DNA from: Mycolicibacterium wolinskyi
GTDB taxonomy: Bacteria; Actinomycetota; Actinomycetes; Mycobacteriales; Mycobacteriaceae
DNA length: 64,000 nt
Assembly (NCBI RefSeq): GCF_002101965.1
Contig: NZ_LQQA01000004.1
Span: 62,001 to 126,000, forward strand
Direction of reading: 5' to 3'
Made by a program: the position numbers and the translations under genes. How positions within the stretch are numbered: position 1 is the first letter of the stretch; every line of letters starts with the position of its first letter. Below, in pieces: positions 18,690 through 28,409 of the stretch. The notes below the pieces were generated by a model, which saw nothing but the letters and a program-made list of their open reading frames with translations, did no database searches and was not told where the DNA came from.

Positions 18690-19916
18690 TCAACGCAGCG
18701 ACGCCGTCACCTCGTCAGGTTTGGGCTGCTCAGCCACCAGCCGCTGGATCGGTTTGAGCGCGATATCGACGCTCACGATCCGCATTGCGAGCTCGCGCAG
18801 CACGGCGAGTCCGCGGCTGCGCTTGAACATGAGTCTGGCCAACTGACGGGAGTTGTCCTGGGCCGCCTGCACTCGCGGGCGTTGCGTACGCTCGTAGGCG
18901 CCCAATACGTCGGCGAGCCGGTGACCGTCGATGTTGTTCAGCATCCGGCACAGGACCCACGCCGATTCCATCGCCATGCCGGCCCCGATGCCGGCGGTGG
19001 GCAGGAACCCCGCCGCGGCGTCACCGAGCAACACCGTGCGCCGCGTCGTCCAGACCGGGGCCCGGCAGTCGGACAGCGACCAGTAATAGGGATCGCGTTC
19101 GGCGGCGACGGCGTCGAACGCGGCATCGATCGGCGGGTCGACAACACTCAGCGTCTTGCGGAATTCTCTGACGAACGCGGCCGGACCGGCATCGGTGTCC
19201 GACCGGGGACCACCCAGGAACACCCCGACCGCCCCGGCGACCGGGTAGAGGCCCGCGAAACGGCCTGCGCCCCAGAGTTCTTCACCGCGCGACGGCGGAA
19301 CGGACCGTTCCGGTGCCCAGGCCACCCAGCCGCCCCATCGCGTGTCGACCACTTCGACCGGCCGGCCGGCCAGCACCAGATCGCGGGTTCGTGAACGGAT
19401 TCCGTCGGCGATGACGACGAGATCGAATTCGAGACGGTGGGTGTCGCCCGCTTCGGCGATCGTCACGTGCGCGGCCGTTTCCGTTTCGGTGATCGCCGCG
19501 ACGGTGGAGTCCAGCGTGACCGGACACTGCGCACCGCTGAGCACATCGATCAATGCCCCGCGGGAGATGCCCCGATAGTCGCCGTAGCTGCCGAGCACGC
19601 GGTTCATCGAGTCGACGCGCATGAGCCGGCCGGTGTGGGCGCGCATCCCGTAGTCCTCGAACGGCACGCTCGCGGCGCGGTATGCCGCCCGCGCGCCGAG
19701 GTCGTCGAGTGCGGAGTCCGCGATCGGCATCAGGGCAAGCATGTACCCGGGCGGTGCGCCGTCCGGTGCGCGCTCGATCACCACCGGATGATGACCGGCT
19801 CTGCGCAGCAGGCCGGCGGCGGTGAGCCCCGCGATGCCCGCTCCGACGATCAGGATTCGCAGCTTGTCCGCGGAGGCCGAACGATATTGCTCTTGGAGCG
19901 TTGTGGAGGTGAGCAC
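18690..19916 (-). CDS. FAD-dependent monooxygenase (PHBH-like)
   Basis: A 408-residue flavoprotein monooxygenase. The N-terminal FAD motif is ILIVGAGIAGLTAAGLLRRAG, the middle motif is DLVVIADGIRSRTRDL and the C-terminal motif is LLGDAAAGFLPTAGIGAGMAME, the standard three fingerprints of the FAD_binding_3 family. It probably hydroxylates an aromatic or similar compound using NAD(P)H and O2. Its start is GTG 19916 with GAGAGG about eight bases upstream. The palindrome at 19926-19940 overlies this ribosome site and a divergent TetR gene follows, so TetR repression is likely. Confidence 0.86.
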   Translation of the reverse strand: MLTSTTLQEQYRSASADKLRILIVGAGIAGLTAAGLLRRAGHHPVVIERAPDGAPPGYMLALMPIADSALDDLGARAAYRAASVPFEDYGMRAHTGRLMRVDSMNRVLGSYGDYRGISRGALIDVLSGAQCPVTLDSTVAAITETETAAHVTIAEAGDTHRLEFDLVVIADGIRSRTRDLVLAGRPVEVVDTRWGGWVAWAPERSVPPSRGEELWGAGRFAGLYPVAGAVGVFLGGPRSDTDAGPAAFVREFRKTLSVVDPPIDAAFDAVAAERDPYYWSLSDCRAPVWTTRRTVLLGDAAAGFLPTAGIGAGMAMESAWVLCRMLNNIDGHRLADVLGAYERTQRPRVQAAQDNSRQLARLMFKRSRGLAVLRELAMRIVSVDIALKPIQRLVAEQPKPDEVTASLR

Positions 19917-19925
19917 AGAAATCCT

Positions 19926-19940
19926 CTCGAATCGTTCGAG
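19926..19940. promoter_or_regulatory. Perfect inverted repeat CTCGAA-TCG-TTCGAG
   Basis: Six-bp arms with a 3-bp centre, overlapping the ribosome site of the monooxygenase gene in the divergent spacer with the TetR gene. A second, weaker motif (ACCA-GG-TGGT) lies nearer the TetR -10. Candidate operator for the TetR protein. Confidence 0.5.
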
Positions 19941-19977
19941 CGCGACGCTACCATTCTGTGTACCAGGTGGTCCAGTC

Positions 19978-19983
19978 TAATAT
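19978..19983 (+). promoter_or_regulatory. -10 element of the TetR gene
   Basis: TAATAT lies six bases before the GTG at 19990, with no ribosome site, so the transcript is probably leaderless. Confidence 0.55.
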
Positions 19984-19989
19984 TGGCTC

Positions 19990-20610
19990 GTGCACAGTGG
20001 TCGGTTGAACCGGATGTCCGGCGAGCGACGCCGCCGTTTGGTCGATGTAGCAGCGGCAGAGTTCGCGTCGGCCGGCTATCGCGAGGCCTCGTTGAACCGG
20101 ATCATCGCGAAATGCGGCATGAGTAAGAGTTCGTTCTATTACGTCATCGAATCCAAGGACGAATTGTTCGAATTCGTCATGGCCGAATTACTCGGCGGGC
20201 TCGCGAATGCCGTCGAGATCCCGGAACCCGAGAAATTCCGCGGGCCCGACTACTGGCCGCGGGTGGAGGCTTTCTTCGCCCACCTCGTTTCGGTGTCGCA
20301 GCGTGAGGAGTCCGCGCTGACGCTGGGCCGGATGTTTTACAGCGACGCGCCCGGCGGCGATGCGTCGGCAGGAATGCTCGCGGCGGTGCGCCAGTGGGTG
20401 GAAGAGGTGCTGCGGGTCGGCCGAAGCTGCGGCGCAGTCCGCGCTGATTTGCCAGAAGCATTGCAGTGCAGCGTCGTTCTGCGGATTCTTCAGGTTTTCG
20501 ACGAGTGGACCGTGGCCCATTTCGACGAGGTCGGCCCGGAAAATCTCGATGGGCTCGCGGCCGCGCAGTTCGCGACGGTCAGGCGCGTACTGGAGGCGTC
20601 CGCCTGTTAG
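19990..20610 (+). CDS. TetR-family transcriptional repressor
   Basis: 206 residues. The N-terminal helix-turn-helix is clear (EFASAGYREASLNRIIAKCG followed by MSKSSFYYVIESKDELFEFV, residues ~20-65) and the C-terminal half is an all-helical ligand-binding domain. Divergent from the flavin monooxygenase, which is the obvious target. It uses a leaderless GTG start at 19990. NhaA follows 66 bp downstream on the same strand and may be cotranscribed. Confidence 0.88.
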   Translation: MHSGRLNRMSGERRRRLVDVAAAEFASAGYREASLNRIIAKCGMSKSSFYYVIESKDELFEFVMAELLGGLANAVEIPEPEKFRGPDYWPRVEAFFAHLVSVSQREESALTLGRMFYSDAPGGDASAGMLAAVRQWVEEVLRVGRSCGAVRADLPEALQCSVVLRILQVFDEWTVAHFDEVGPENLDGLAAAQFATVRRVLEASAC

Positions 20611-20676
20611 CGTGATCGGCAGGGTGTGCCGGGAAGCCTGGTCGGCGCCATCGCACGCTGTCTACGGGAGCCCGCC

Positions 20677-21969
20677 ATGACCAGTCCACCTGACCGCACT
20701 CGCCCCAGGCTGCTCACCCGCACGACGTGGCCGGAGTGGCAACGCGTCTCCGAGCTGCTGCGTGCTGAAACGGTCGGCGGCGCACTGCTGCTCACCGCCG
20801 CTGCCGCCGCACTGGTGTGGGCGAACTCGCCGTGGTCTGCGTCCTATGACCGGTTGTCGAATTTCGTCATCGGTTGGGAGTCGCTGCATCTGGAACTGAG
20901 CGTCTCGGCCTGGGCGGCCGACGGTCTGTTGGCCATCTTCTTCTTCGTCGTGGGTCTTGAGCTCAAACGCGAGTTCGTCGCGGGGGATCTGCGCGACCCG
21001 GCTCGCGCGGCGCTGCCGATCGCCGCCGCTGTCGGCGGTATGGCGGCGCCCGCGGCGATCTTCATCGGGATCAACCTGTTCGCGGGCCAGCCGGAGAACA
21101 TCGACGGCTGGGCCGTGCCGATCGCCACCGACATCGCATTCGCGCTCGCGGTGCTGGCCGTCCTGTCCACCCATCTGCCGTCGGCGCTGCGGATCTTCCT
21201 GCTGACCTTGGCCGTGGTCGACGATCTGCTGGCGATCATCGTCATCGCCGTCTTCTACACCGACCACCTGTCCGTCGGGCCGCTGCTTGGCGCGCTCGTG
21301 CCGATCGCGCTGTTCGGCCTGGCAGTCCAGCGCGGACACCGGCAGTGGTGGATCCTGGTACCTCTCGCGGTGGTCGCGTGGGCGCTCGCGCATGCCAGCG
21401 GTGTGCACGCCACGGTGGCCGGGGTGCTGCTCGGCTTCACCGTGCCGGTGCTGGGCCGACACGCCGCCGCCGAACGCTTCGAGCATCGGCTGCGGCCGCT
21501 CTCGGCCGGGGTGGCGGTCCCGGTGTTCGCGTTCTTCGCTGCCGGGGTGACCGTCGGAGGCCTGTCGGGATTCGCTACCGCGCTCACCCATCCGCTGACG
21601 ATCGGCGTGATCGCCGGCTTGGTGCTCGGCAAACCCATCGGCATCTTCTGCACGACCTACCTGCTCGCCAGATTCACCAATGCGAGCCTCGACGAGGACC
21701 TGGCCTGGCGCGATGTGTTCGGCGTCGCATTGCTCGCCGGCATCGGCTTCACGGTGTCTCTGTTGATCGGCGAACTCGCGTTCGAAGACAGCCCGGTCGC
21801 CGACGCCGACGTCAAGATTGCGGTGCTCACCGGGTCGGTGGTTGCCGGTCTGCTGGCCGCTGTCGTGCTGATCTCCCGCAATGTCGTTTACCGGCGCATC
21901 CACATTCTGGAGACCACCGACGCCGACAGCGACGGAGTGCCCGACATCTACCAGCCTCGGCAGGACTGA
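20677..21969 (+). CDS. nhaA: Na+/H+ antiporter NhaA
   Basis: A 430-residue sodium/proton antiporter that exports Na+ (or Li+) in exchange for protons at alkaline pH. Hallmarks are [11 protein letters not shown] near the N-terminus, [12 protein letters not shown], the ATDIAFAL motif and the adjacent paired aspartates in [11 protein letters not shown] that bind sodium (near residue 180). ATG 20677 has GGGAG seven bases upstream. The C-terminus ends with a hydrophilic tail. The paralogues in mycobacteria differ in number; this copy sits between a TetR gene and dxs. Confidence 0.93.
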   Translation: MTSPPDRTRPRLLTRTTWPEWQRVSELLRAETVGGALLLTAAAAALVWANSPWSASYDRLSNFVIGWESLHLELSVSAWAADGLLAIFFFVVGLELKREFVAGDLRDPARAALPIAAAVGGMAAPAAIFIGINLFAGQPENIDGWAVPIATDIAFALAVLAVLSTHLPSALRIFLLTLAVVDDLLAIIVIAVFYTDHLSVGPLLGALVPIALFGLAVQRGHRQWWILVPLAVVAWALAHASGVHATVAGVLLGFTVPVLGRHAAAERFEHRLRPLSAGVAVPVFAFFAAGVTVGGLSGFATALTHPLTIGVIAGLVLGKPIGIFCTTYLLARFTNASLDEDLAWRDVFGVALLAGIGFTVSLLIGELAFEDSPVADADVKIAVLTGSVVAGLLAAVVLISRNVVYRRIHILETTDADSDGVPDIYQPRQD

Positions 21970-21997
21970 CCCCGTGATCCGTGCGTAGACTGACGGG

Positions 21998-23911
21998 ATG
22001 CTTGAACAGGTCCGCGGCCCCGCAGATCTGCAGCACCTGTCGCAATCACAGCTAAGTGCATTGGCGCAGGAGATCCGTCAGTTTCTGATCCACAAGGTCG
22101 CTGCAACCGGTGGGCATCTCGGCCCGAATCTGGGCGTCGTCGAACTCACTCTGGCGTTACACCGGGTGTTCGATTCGCCACACGATCCGATCATCTTCGA
22201 CACCGGGCATCAGGCCTACGTGCACAAGATGCTTACCGGCCGCAGCCAGGATTTCGACACGCTGCGGATGAAGGACGGTCTGTCCGGCTATCCCTCGCGT
22301 GCCGAGAGCGAGCACGACTGGGTGGAATCCAGCCACGCCAGTGCCGCGCTGTCCTACGCCGACGGGCTGGCCAAGGCCTTCGAGCTGACCGGGCACCGCA
22401 ACCGGCACGTGGTGGCCGTCGTCGGCGACGGTGCGCTAACCGGCGGCATGTGCTGGGAGGCGCTCAACAACATCGCCGCCGCCGGCCGGCCGGTCGTCAT
22501 CGTCGTCAACGACAACGGCCGCAGCTACGCGCCGACCATCGGCGGGTTCGCCGACCACCTCGCGGGCCTGCGGCTGCAGCCCGGCTATGAGCGGCTGCTG
22601 GAGGAAGGCCGCAAGGCCGTGCGCGGCCTGCCCGTCGTCGGCGAGTTCTGCTACCAGTGCATGCACAGCATCAAGGCCGGTATCAAGGACGCGATCGCCC
22701 CACAGGTGATGTTCACCGATCTCGGCCTGAAGTACGTCGGGCCGATCGACGGCCACGACGAGCATGCCGTCGAGAACGCGCTGCGCCACGCCAGGGGCTT
22801 CAACGCGCCGGTGATCGTGCACGTGGTCACCCGCAAGGGCATGGGTTATCCGCCTGCCGAGAACGACGAAGCCGACCAGATGCATGCGTGCGGCATCATC
22901 GACCCCGAAACCGGGGTGCCCACCAAGGCGGCCGGGCTCGGGTGGACCTCGGTGTTCTCCGAGGAACTGATCAAGACCGCCGCCAAGCGTCGCGACATCG
23001 TGGCGATCACCGCGGCGATGCCGGGGCCGACGGGGCTGAGCGCGTTCCGCGAGAAGTACCCGGACCGATTCTTCGACGTGGGTATCGCCGAGCAGCACGC
23101 CATGACGTCGGCGGCCGGCCTGGCCATGGGCGGCCTGCATCCCGTCGTCGCGATCTACTCGACGTTCCTCAACCGCGCGTTCGATCAGCTCCTGATGGAC
23201 GTCGCGCTGCACAAACTGCCGGTCACCCTCGTGCTCGACCGCTCCGGCGTCACCGGCCCGGACGGCGCCAGCCACAACGGCATGTGGGACCTCTCGGTGC
23301 TCGGCATCGTCCCGGGTATCCGGGTCGCCGCGCCCCGGGACGGTTCGCGGCTGCGTGAGGAACTCGGCGAGGCGCTGGCCGTGAACGACGGGCCGACGGC
23401 CATCCGGTTCCCCAAAGGCGATGTCGGCGAAGACATCCCGGCCGTCGAGCGCCGAGGTGGAGTCGATGTGCTTGCCGCACCCGCAGCCGGGCTGACCGAC
23501 GATGTGCTGCTGGTCGCGGTGGGCTCGTTCGCGAAGATGGCACTCGCCGTGGCCGAGCTGCTGCGCAACCAAGGCATCGGCGTGACCGTGGTGGACCCGC
23601 GCTGGGTGCTGCCGGTTCCCGAGGCCATCGCCGAACTGGCCCGCGCGCACAAGCTCGTGGTCACGGTCGAGGACAACGGTGTGCACGGCGGTATCGGCTC
23701 GTCGGTGTCGGCCGCGTTGCGCCACGCCGAGATCGATGTCCCGTGCCGAGACCTGGGCCTGCCGCAGGAATTTCAGGACCACGCCTCGCGCGGGGAGGTG
23801 CTCGCGGAGGTCGGCCTGACCGATCGGCACATCGCCCGTCAGATCACCGGCTGGGTTGCCGCGATCGGCGCACCGGTGGCCGAGGACGAAGTCAGCAACC
23901 GTCTCGACTAG
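21998..23911 (+). CDS. dxs: 1-deoxy-D-xylulose-5-phosphate synthase
   Basis: A 637-residue thiamine diphosphate enzyme that condenses pyruvate and glyceraldehyde-3-phosphate to DXP, the first step of the MEP isoprenoid pathway feeding menaquinone, decaprenyl phosphate and so the arabinan and mycolyl-arabinogalactan cell wall. The TPP-binding motif is at residue ~143 ([17 protein letters not shown]). Other family blocks are [12 protein letters not shown], the transketolase-type pyrimidine domain ([17 protein letters not shown]) and the C-terminal domain. It closely follows the M. tuberculosis N-terminus, with ATG at 21998. Confidence 0.98.
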   Translation: MLEQVRGPADLQHLSQSQLSALAQEIRQFLIHKVAATGGHLGPNLGVVELTLALHRVFDSPHDPIIFDTGHQAYVHKMLTGRSQDFDTLRMKDGLSGYPSRAESEHDWVESSHASAALSYADGLAKAFELTGHRNRHVVAVVGDGALTGGMCWEALNNIAAAGRPVVIVVNDNGRSYAPTIGGFADHLAGLRLQPGYERLLEEGRKAVRGLPVVGEFCYQCMHSIKAGIKDAIAPQVMFTDLGLKYVGPIDGHDEHAVENALRHARGFNAPVIVHVVTRKGMGYPPAENDEADQMHACGIIDPETGVPTKAAGLGWTSVFSEELIKTAAKRRDIVAITAAMPGPTGLSAFREKYPDRFFDVGIAEQHAMTSAAGLAMGGLHPVVAIYSTFLNRAFDQLLMDVALHKLPVTLVLDRSGVTGPDGASHNGMWDLSVLGIVPGIRVAAPRDGSRLREELGEALAVNDGPTAIRFPKGDVGEDIPAVERRGGVDVLAAPAAGLTDDVLLVAVGSFAKMALAVAELLRNQGIGVTVVDPRWVLPVPEAIAELARAHKLVVTVEDNGVHGGIGSSVSAALRHAEIDVPCRDLGLPQEFQDHASRGEVLAEVGLTDRHIARQITGWVAAIGAPVAEDEVSNRLD

Positions 23912-23932
23912 CGGCGGGCAGCCACCGACCAC

Positions 23933-24838
23933 ATGCACATCAGCAGATTGGTCTTCCCGACGGGCGGCCTCGACACGTTCGTCGACGACATCGTCACGTG
24001 CGAACAGGCCGGCTTTCACGGTGCCTGGGTGCCCCAGATCTTCGGTTGGGACGCGCTGACGGCGCTTGCCATGGCCGGCGGAAGAACCACGTCGTTGCGT
24101 CTGGGGACGGCGGTCTTGCCGATCTACCCGACGCATCCGGTGGTGCTTGCGCAGTCGGCGATGACGACGCAGGCCGCGGCGGGCGGCCGGTTCACGCTGG
24201 GGCTGGGAACATCGCACCGGTTCGTCGTCGAGAACGTGTGGGGCATGGACTTCGACCGGCCCCGGCACCGGATGGCCGAGTTCCTCCGGATCGTGGTGCC
24301 CGCCATGGCCGGCGACGATGTCGAGTTTCGTGGTGAGGAGCTCAGCGCCACCACGCTGCGGCCGCTGGAGCTACCGGGCATCGAACCACCCGACATCGTG
24401 CTGGCCGCGATGGGCCCGGCGATGCTGCGGCTGGCCGGTGCCCACGCCGACGGGACCGTGACCTGGATGACCGGGGTGCGCACGCTCACCGAGCACATCG
24501 TGCCGACCATCGCCGCGGCCACCGAACACGCGCAGCGTCCGGCGCCGCGGATGATCGCGGGACTGCCGGTTTGTGTCACGGACAACCCAGCCGCGGCCCG
24601 CGACGCGGCACGCCGGGAGTTCGCGGCCTACAGCGACGTGCCGTCCTATCGCGCGATGCTCGACCGGGAAGGCTTCACGCATGCCGGAGACGCGGCGCTG
24701 ATCGGGTCGGCGGATGAAGTGCTCGACCTCATCGGGGGAGTGGCCGGCGCAGGCGCTACGGAGTTGTGCGCCAACATCTTCGGCAGTCCCGACGAGCGGG
24801 CCGCCACGATCGAGGTGCTCGGCCGGGGTCTCGGCTAG
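23933..24838 (+). CDS. LLM-class (luciferase-like) F420-type oxidoreductase
   Basis: A 301-residue TIM-barrel flavin/F420 oxidoreductase of the luciferase-like family. Visible features are AGFHGAWVPQIFGWDALTAL near the N-terminus, LRLGTAVLPIYPTHPVVLAQ (strand 3), GRFTLGLGTSHR and ADGTVTWMTG. The substrate is unknown. It begins 22 bp after dxs, so it may be read through from dxs. Its stop overlaps the convergent PsiE-like gene by 4 bp. Confidence 0.86.
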   Translation: MHISRLVFPTGGLDTFVDDIVTCEQAGFHGAWVPQIFGWDALTALAMAGGRTTSLRLGTAVLPIYPTHPVVLAQSAMTTQAAAGGRFTLGLGTSHRFVVENVWGMDFDRPRHRMAEFLRIVVPAMAGDDVEFRGEELSATTLRPLELPGIEPPDIVLAAMGPAMLRLAGAHADGTVTWMTGVRTLTEHIVPTIAAATEHAQRPAPRMIAGLPVCVTDNPAAARDAARREFAAYSDVPSYRAMLDREGFTHAGDAALIGSADEVLDLIGGVAGAGATELCANIFGSPDERAATIEVLGRGLG

Positions 24839-25338
24839 GCGTCGTCGGGTTTGTCGCGCATGTGGTCGGCGTTGCGGCGCTGTAACCGCAGTACGAAGAT
24901 GGCGGCCGCGAGCACGAGCACCAGACCGCCGAGCACACCGACCTGAACGATGGCCCGGGCGAACTCCGGGCCCTTGTCGAGCAGCTTGGCCGCGTCCACC
25001 GACAGCACGACGATCTCCTTGATGCAGGCGAGTATGCCGACGATCAGGAACGGCTCGGCGACGAGTTCGCGCGACCGCAGCGATGTGCGCACCGCGTAGA
25101 GAAGCTCGACGAAGATGAAGACCAGCAGCAGGCCGTCGAGCAGCTCCAGCATGATGGTCGTCGCCGGGTTGTCGCGCAACCGCAGGATGACGTTGACCTG
25201 AGCGACGATCAACACGACGCACCCGGCAAGCAGGAGCACGGCGATCGACCAATAGACCGTGTCCTCGGCGATCCTCAACGCGCGGTCGGCGAACCGCTCC
25301 CGCTCCTGTTCGCCTTCGGTGTCTTCGCGCGTCGCCAC
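24835..25338 (-). CDS. PsiE-like membrane protein
   Basis: About 167 residues with a charged N-terminus (REDTEGEQERERFADRALRI), then four hydrophobic helices (YWSIAVLLLAGCVVLIVAQV, LLDGLLLVFIFVELLYAV, FLIVGILACIKEIVVLS, VGVLGGLVLVLAAAIFVL). This matches the phosphate-starvation-inducible PsiE family (function unclear). The frame continues to 25536, but GTG 25338 has a -10 (TAACGT, minus strand) exactly seven bases upstream and is the better start. Confidence 0.78.
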   Translation of the reverse strand: MATREDTEGEQERERFADRALRIAEDTVYWSIAVLLLAGCVVLIVAQVNVILRLRDNPATTIMLELLDGLLLVFIFVELLYAVRTSLRSRELVAEPFLIVGILACIKEIVVLSVDAAKLLDKGPEFARAIVQVGVLGGLVLVLAAAIFVLRLQRRNADHMRDKPDDA

Positions 25339-25345
25339 CACACAG

Positions 25346-25351
25346 ACGTTA
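25346..25351 (-). promoter_or_regulatory. -10 element of the PsiE-like gene
   Basis: TAACGT on the minus strand, seven bases before GTG 25338. No ribosome site is visible, so the transcript is probably leaderless. Confidence 0.5.
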
Positions 25352-25406
25352 TTGCAGTCCGGGGGTCGCCATACCGGAATTGACGCCCGTGCCGACGGTC
25401 GGTGGT

Positions 25407-26654
25407 TCAGTCGGTCTTGAGTGCTGACGTCAGCACCGGCACCGTGAGTTCGCGTTGCCACGGCCGGACCTGATTGGCCACCAAGAATTCCTCGATCGCC
25501 GTCGCGACGTCGGCCACGGGTTGCCAATCCCAGCACAGGCGTCGAACCACCTCGGGCGTGATGAGGTTCTCGGTCGGCACCGACACCCGTTCCGACAGTT
25601 CGGCAAGCGCCGCCCGCGCCGCCTCAAGCCGCGCCGCGGCTTCCGGTTTGCGCCGCGCCCAGCGCGCCGCCGGGGGCGGCCCGTTCGGGGCCTCCGCGGT
25701 CTGCGGCGGGTCGGGATTCTCGCGCGCCCGCTTCAGCGCGTCCAGCCAGATCTGGGCACTGCGCCGTTGTTTGGACCCACCGAAGATCGGCAGCGCCGTC
25801 AGTTCGTCCAAGGTTTTGGGATCGACGGTCGCGGCGTTGACGATCGCGGCGTCCGGCAGGATCCGGCCGGGCGCGATGTCGCGGCTGCGGGCGATGTTGT
25901 CACGTGTGGTCCAGAGCTCGCGTACGGCGGCCAGCGCCCGGGGGTTGCGGACCTTGTGGATTCCCGACGTGCGCCGCCAGCGGTCCCGCCGGGTGGGTGA
26001 GGCGACGTAGGTTCGCAGATACTCGAATTCCTGTGCCGCCCAATCGGTTTTGCCCTGCTCTTCGAGCACGGCGGCGATTGCGTCACGCAGTTCCAGCAGG
26101 ACCTCGACATCCAGTGCCGCGTAGTTCAGCCATTCCGCGGGTAGTGGCCGCTTCGACCAGTCGGCGGCGCCATGGCCTTTCATCAGCTGCAGGCCCAGCA
26201 GGCGCTGCACCATCGCGGCCAGGTTGACCCGCTCGAATCCGGCGAGCCGGCCCGCCAACTCGGTGTCGTACAGTTTGCCCGGGCGTAAGCCGATCTCGGC
26301 CAGGCACGGGAGGTCCTGGTCGGCGGCGTGCAACACCCATTCGTCCTGGGCGAGCGTCGCCGAAACCGGCGCGAGTGCGTCGATGGGGGAGCCGCCGTGA
26401 TTGACCGGGTCGATCAGCGCGGTGCCTGCCCCGGAACGGCGGATCTGAATGAGGTATGCCCGGTTGGAGTACCGGAAACCTGACGCGCGTTCGGCGTCGA
26501 TGGCGAACGGGCCGCTGCCGCGCGCGAGAACCGCTGCCGCAGAAGAGATTTCCTCGGCCGTGACGCACACGTCGGGCACGCCGTCGGCCGGCGCCAGCAG
26601 CGGGGTCGCGTCGGCCTCGACAGGCTCGGTCTGCTCGGTGTCCCCGTCGGTCAT
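25407..26654 (-). CDS. RNase D-like 3'-5' exonuclease with HRDC domain (Rv2681 type)
   Basis: 415 residues with a DEDD exonuclease fold. The first acidic motif is FAIDAERASG, then LHAADQDLPCLAEIG and the Asp/Tyr region ADWSKRPLPAEWLNYAALDV. This is an RNase D arrangement, likely for 3' processing of stable RNA. An HRDC-like helical domain (RNPRALAAVRELWTTRDNIA) follows, with a C-terminal helical extension. A single base separates the start from the upstream DUF3000 gene on the same strand, so they are a unit. Confidence 0.85.
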   Translation of the reverse strand: MTDGDTEQTEPVEADATPLLAPADGVPDVCVTAEEISSAAAVLARGSGPFAIDAERASGFRYSNRAYLIQIRRSGAGTALIDPVNHGGSPIDALAPVSATLAQDEWVLHAADQDLPCLAEIGLRPGKLYDTELAGRLAGFERVNLAAMVQRLLGLQLMKGHGAADWSKRPLPAEWLNYAALDVEVLLELRDAIAAVLEEQGKTDWAAQEFEYLRTYVASPTRRDRWRRTSGIHKVRNPRALAAVRELWTTRDNIARSRDIAPGRILPDAAIVNAATVDPKTLDELTALPIFGGSKQRRSAQIWLDALKRARENPDPPQTAEAPNGPPPAARWARRKPEAAARLEAARAALAELSERVSVPTENLITPEVVRRLCWDWQPVADVATAIEEFLVANQVRPWQRELTVPVLTSALKTD

Positions 26655-26655
26655 C

Positions 26656-27237
26656 TCACGCGCGGGTGCGGGAACTCAGGTCGGTCACGCCGACCGGCGG
26701 CAGGCCGGCGGCGTGCTCGAGAACTTCACAGAACGCCTCCACGTGCGGGCCCAGCTCCAACGTGGTGGCCGTCCACGACGCGCGCAATTCCAGCTGATGC
26801 GCCCGCGGCGGGCCGGAGATGTCGCCGTAGCGCACCGAGGTGGTTGCGGTGACCGTTCCGCCGAGCGCGGTGACGTGCTCGGCTCGGGTTTCCAGGGCAT
26901 CCACCAGCCAACTCCAGGCCACCTCAGGCAGCAGCGGGTCGACGGCTTCGCTGGAATCCAGGTCGGCCTGGATGTAGGCGACCAGTCGCATGGTGCCGTC
27001 CCAGGCTTCGGCCCCGTCGGGGTCGTGCAGCAAGATCAACCGGCCGAATGCGTCACCTTCGGACCGCTCGGGAACGATCGTGGTCTCCGGATGCCGGACC
27101 TCGGCGCCCAGGGCGTAGCTGTAGGGCGCCAGCCGCTGCGGCGGACGGATCGGGCCCAGCTCGATTTCCGGCCGCACGGTGGTGGCATTCATCGCCGCCA
27201 CCGCCGTCCGGAACTGAGCCGGTTCGGCAGAGGTCAC
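26656..27237 (-). CDS. DUF3000 protein (Rv2680 type)
   Basis: A 193-residue soluble protein of the actinobacterial DUF3000 family. Conserved pieces are RPPQRLAPYSYALGAEV, GRLILLHDPDG and YIQADLDSSEAVDPLLPEVA. Function unknown. The GTG start lies eight bases after TAGCGT, giving a probable leaderless mRNA. The downstream RNase D-like gene starts one base after its stop, in the same operon. Confidence 0.85.
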   Translation of the reverse strand: MTSAEPAQFRTAVAAMNATTVRPEIELGPIRPPQRLAPYSYALGAEVRHPETTIVPERSEGDAFGRLILLHDPDGAEAWDGTMRLVAYIQADLDSSEAVDPLLPEVAWSWLVDALETRAEHVTALGGTVTATTSVRYGDISGPPRAHQLELRASWTATTLELGPHVEAFCEVLEHAAGLPPVGVTDLSSRTRA

Positions 27238-27347
27238 GGCGTTTGACGCTAGCCGATGTGGCCAGCACCGTGGGCAGGCGCGCCGTAATAAGGCGCCCCA
27301 GAGCGCACAACAGCCCCCGAAATGGGCTCATGGCACCATAGGAGCCG

Positions 27348-28409
27348 ATGAATACCCGCCGGGAGCTGCCCTCCTCGCCCTATTTGGCCGCCGTCAGCGG
27401 CCGCACCCCGCACCGTGTGCCGGTGTGGTTCATGCGCCAGGCCGGCCGGTCTTTGCCGGAGTACCGGGAGCTGCGCGCGCAGCACCGGATGCTGCAGGCC
27501 TGCTTCGACCCCGAACTGGTCTGCGAGATCACGCTGCAACCCGTGCGCCGCCACGGGGTGGACGCGGCCATCTTGTTCTCCGACATCGTGGTGCCGCTCA
27601 AAGCCGCCGGTATCGGGCTGGACATCGTGCCCGACGTCGGGCCCGTCATCGACAACCCGATCCGCACTATCGCTGATGTCCAAGGCATGAGGCCGCTTGA
27701 ACCGCAGCAGGTTTCACCGATTTCCGACGCCGTGGAGCTTTTGGTCTCGGCATTGGGCGACGTGCCGCTGATCGGATTCGCCGGGGCGCCGTTCACCCTC
27801 GCTTCCTATCTCGTGGAGGGCGGCCCGAGCCGTCACCACGAGCGCACCAAGGCCATGATGCTCGGTGAGCCGGCGACCTGGCACGCCCTGATGTCGGCGC
27901 TCACCGACCTCACCATCGCGTTCCTGCAGGCCCAGGTCGACGCCGGCGTGGATGCCCTTCAGGTGTTCGACTCCTGGGCGGGGACGCTGTCATTGGCCGA
28001 TTACCGCAGCTACGTGTTGCCGCACAGCAGCCGGGTGTTCGCCACCATGGCCGCCGCGGAGGTGCCGATGACTCATTTCGGCGTCGGAACCGCCGAGCTG
28101 CTCGGCGCGATGTCCGAGGCACTGGGTTCGGCGCCCGCCAAGGTGGTCGGCGTGGATTGGCGGACCTCGCTCGTCGACGCCGCCGCCCGCGTCGTGCCCG
28201 GCACCGCACTGCAGGGAAATCTCGACCCGGTCGTGTTGCTTGCCGGCTGGCCCGTGGTCGAGCCCGCGGTGCGCCAGGTGGTCGAGGACGGCAGGCGTGC
28301 GGTCGCGGCCGGGGCCGCGGGTCACGTGTTCAACCTGGGTCACGGTGTGCTGCCGGCATCCGATCCCGGCATCATCACCGAGGCGGTGACACTGGTGCAC
28401 TCACTGTGA
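27348..28409 (+). CDS. hemE: Uroporphyrinogen decarboxylase
   Basis: A 353-residue enzyme converting uroporphyrinogen III to coproporphyrinogen III. The diagnostic N-terminal [19 protein letters not shown] is at residue ~25 and the second signature [17 protein letters not shown] near residue 145. ATG 27348 has AGGAG six bases upstream. The stop overlaps the hemY start (GTGA), and hemY and hemQ follow directly: a coproporphyrin-dependent haem operon. Confidence 0.96.
   Translation: MNTRRELPSSPYLAAVSGRTPHRVPVWFMRQAGRSLPEYRELRAQHRMLQACFDPELVCEITLQPVRRHGVDAAILFSDIVVPLKAAGIGLDIVPDVGPVIDNPIRTIADVQGMRPLEPQQVSPISDAVELLVSALGDVPLIGFAGAPFTLASYLVEGGPSRHHERTKAMMLGEPATWHALMSALTDLTIAFLQAQVDAGVDALQVFDSWAGTLSLADYRSYVLPHSSRVFATMAAAEVPMTHFGVGTAELLGAMSEALGSAPAKVVGVDWRTSLVDAAARVVPGTALQGNLDPVVLLAGWPVVEPAVRQVVEDGRRAVAAGAAGHVFNLGHGVLPASDPGIITEAVTLVHSL

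Noticed and set aside
22436..24268. 610-codon open frame opposite dxs and the LLM-type gene
   Set aside because: Low-complexity antisense translation rich in Arg, His and Gly; the other strand encodes conserved proteins.
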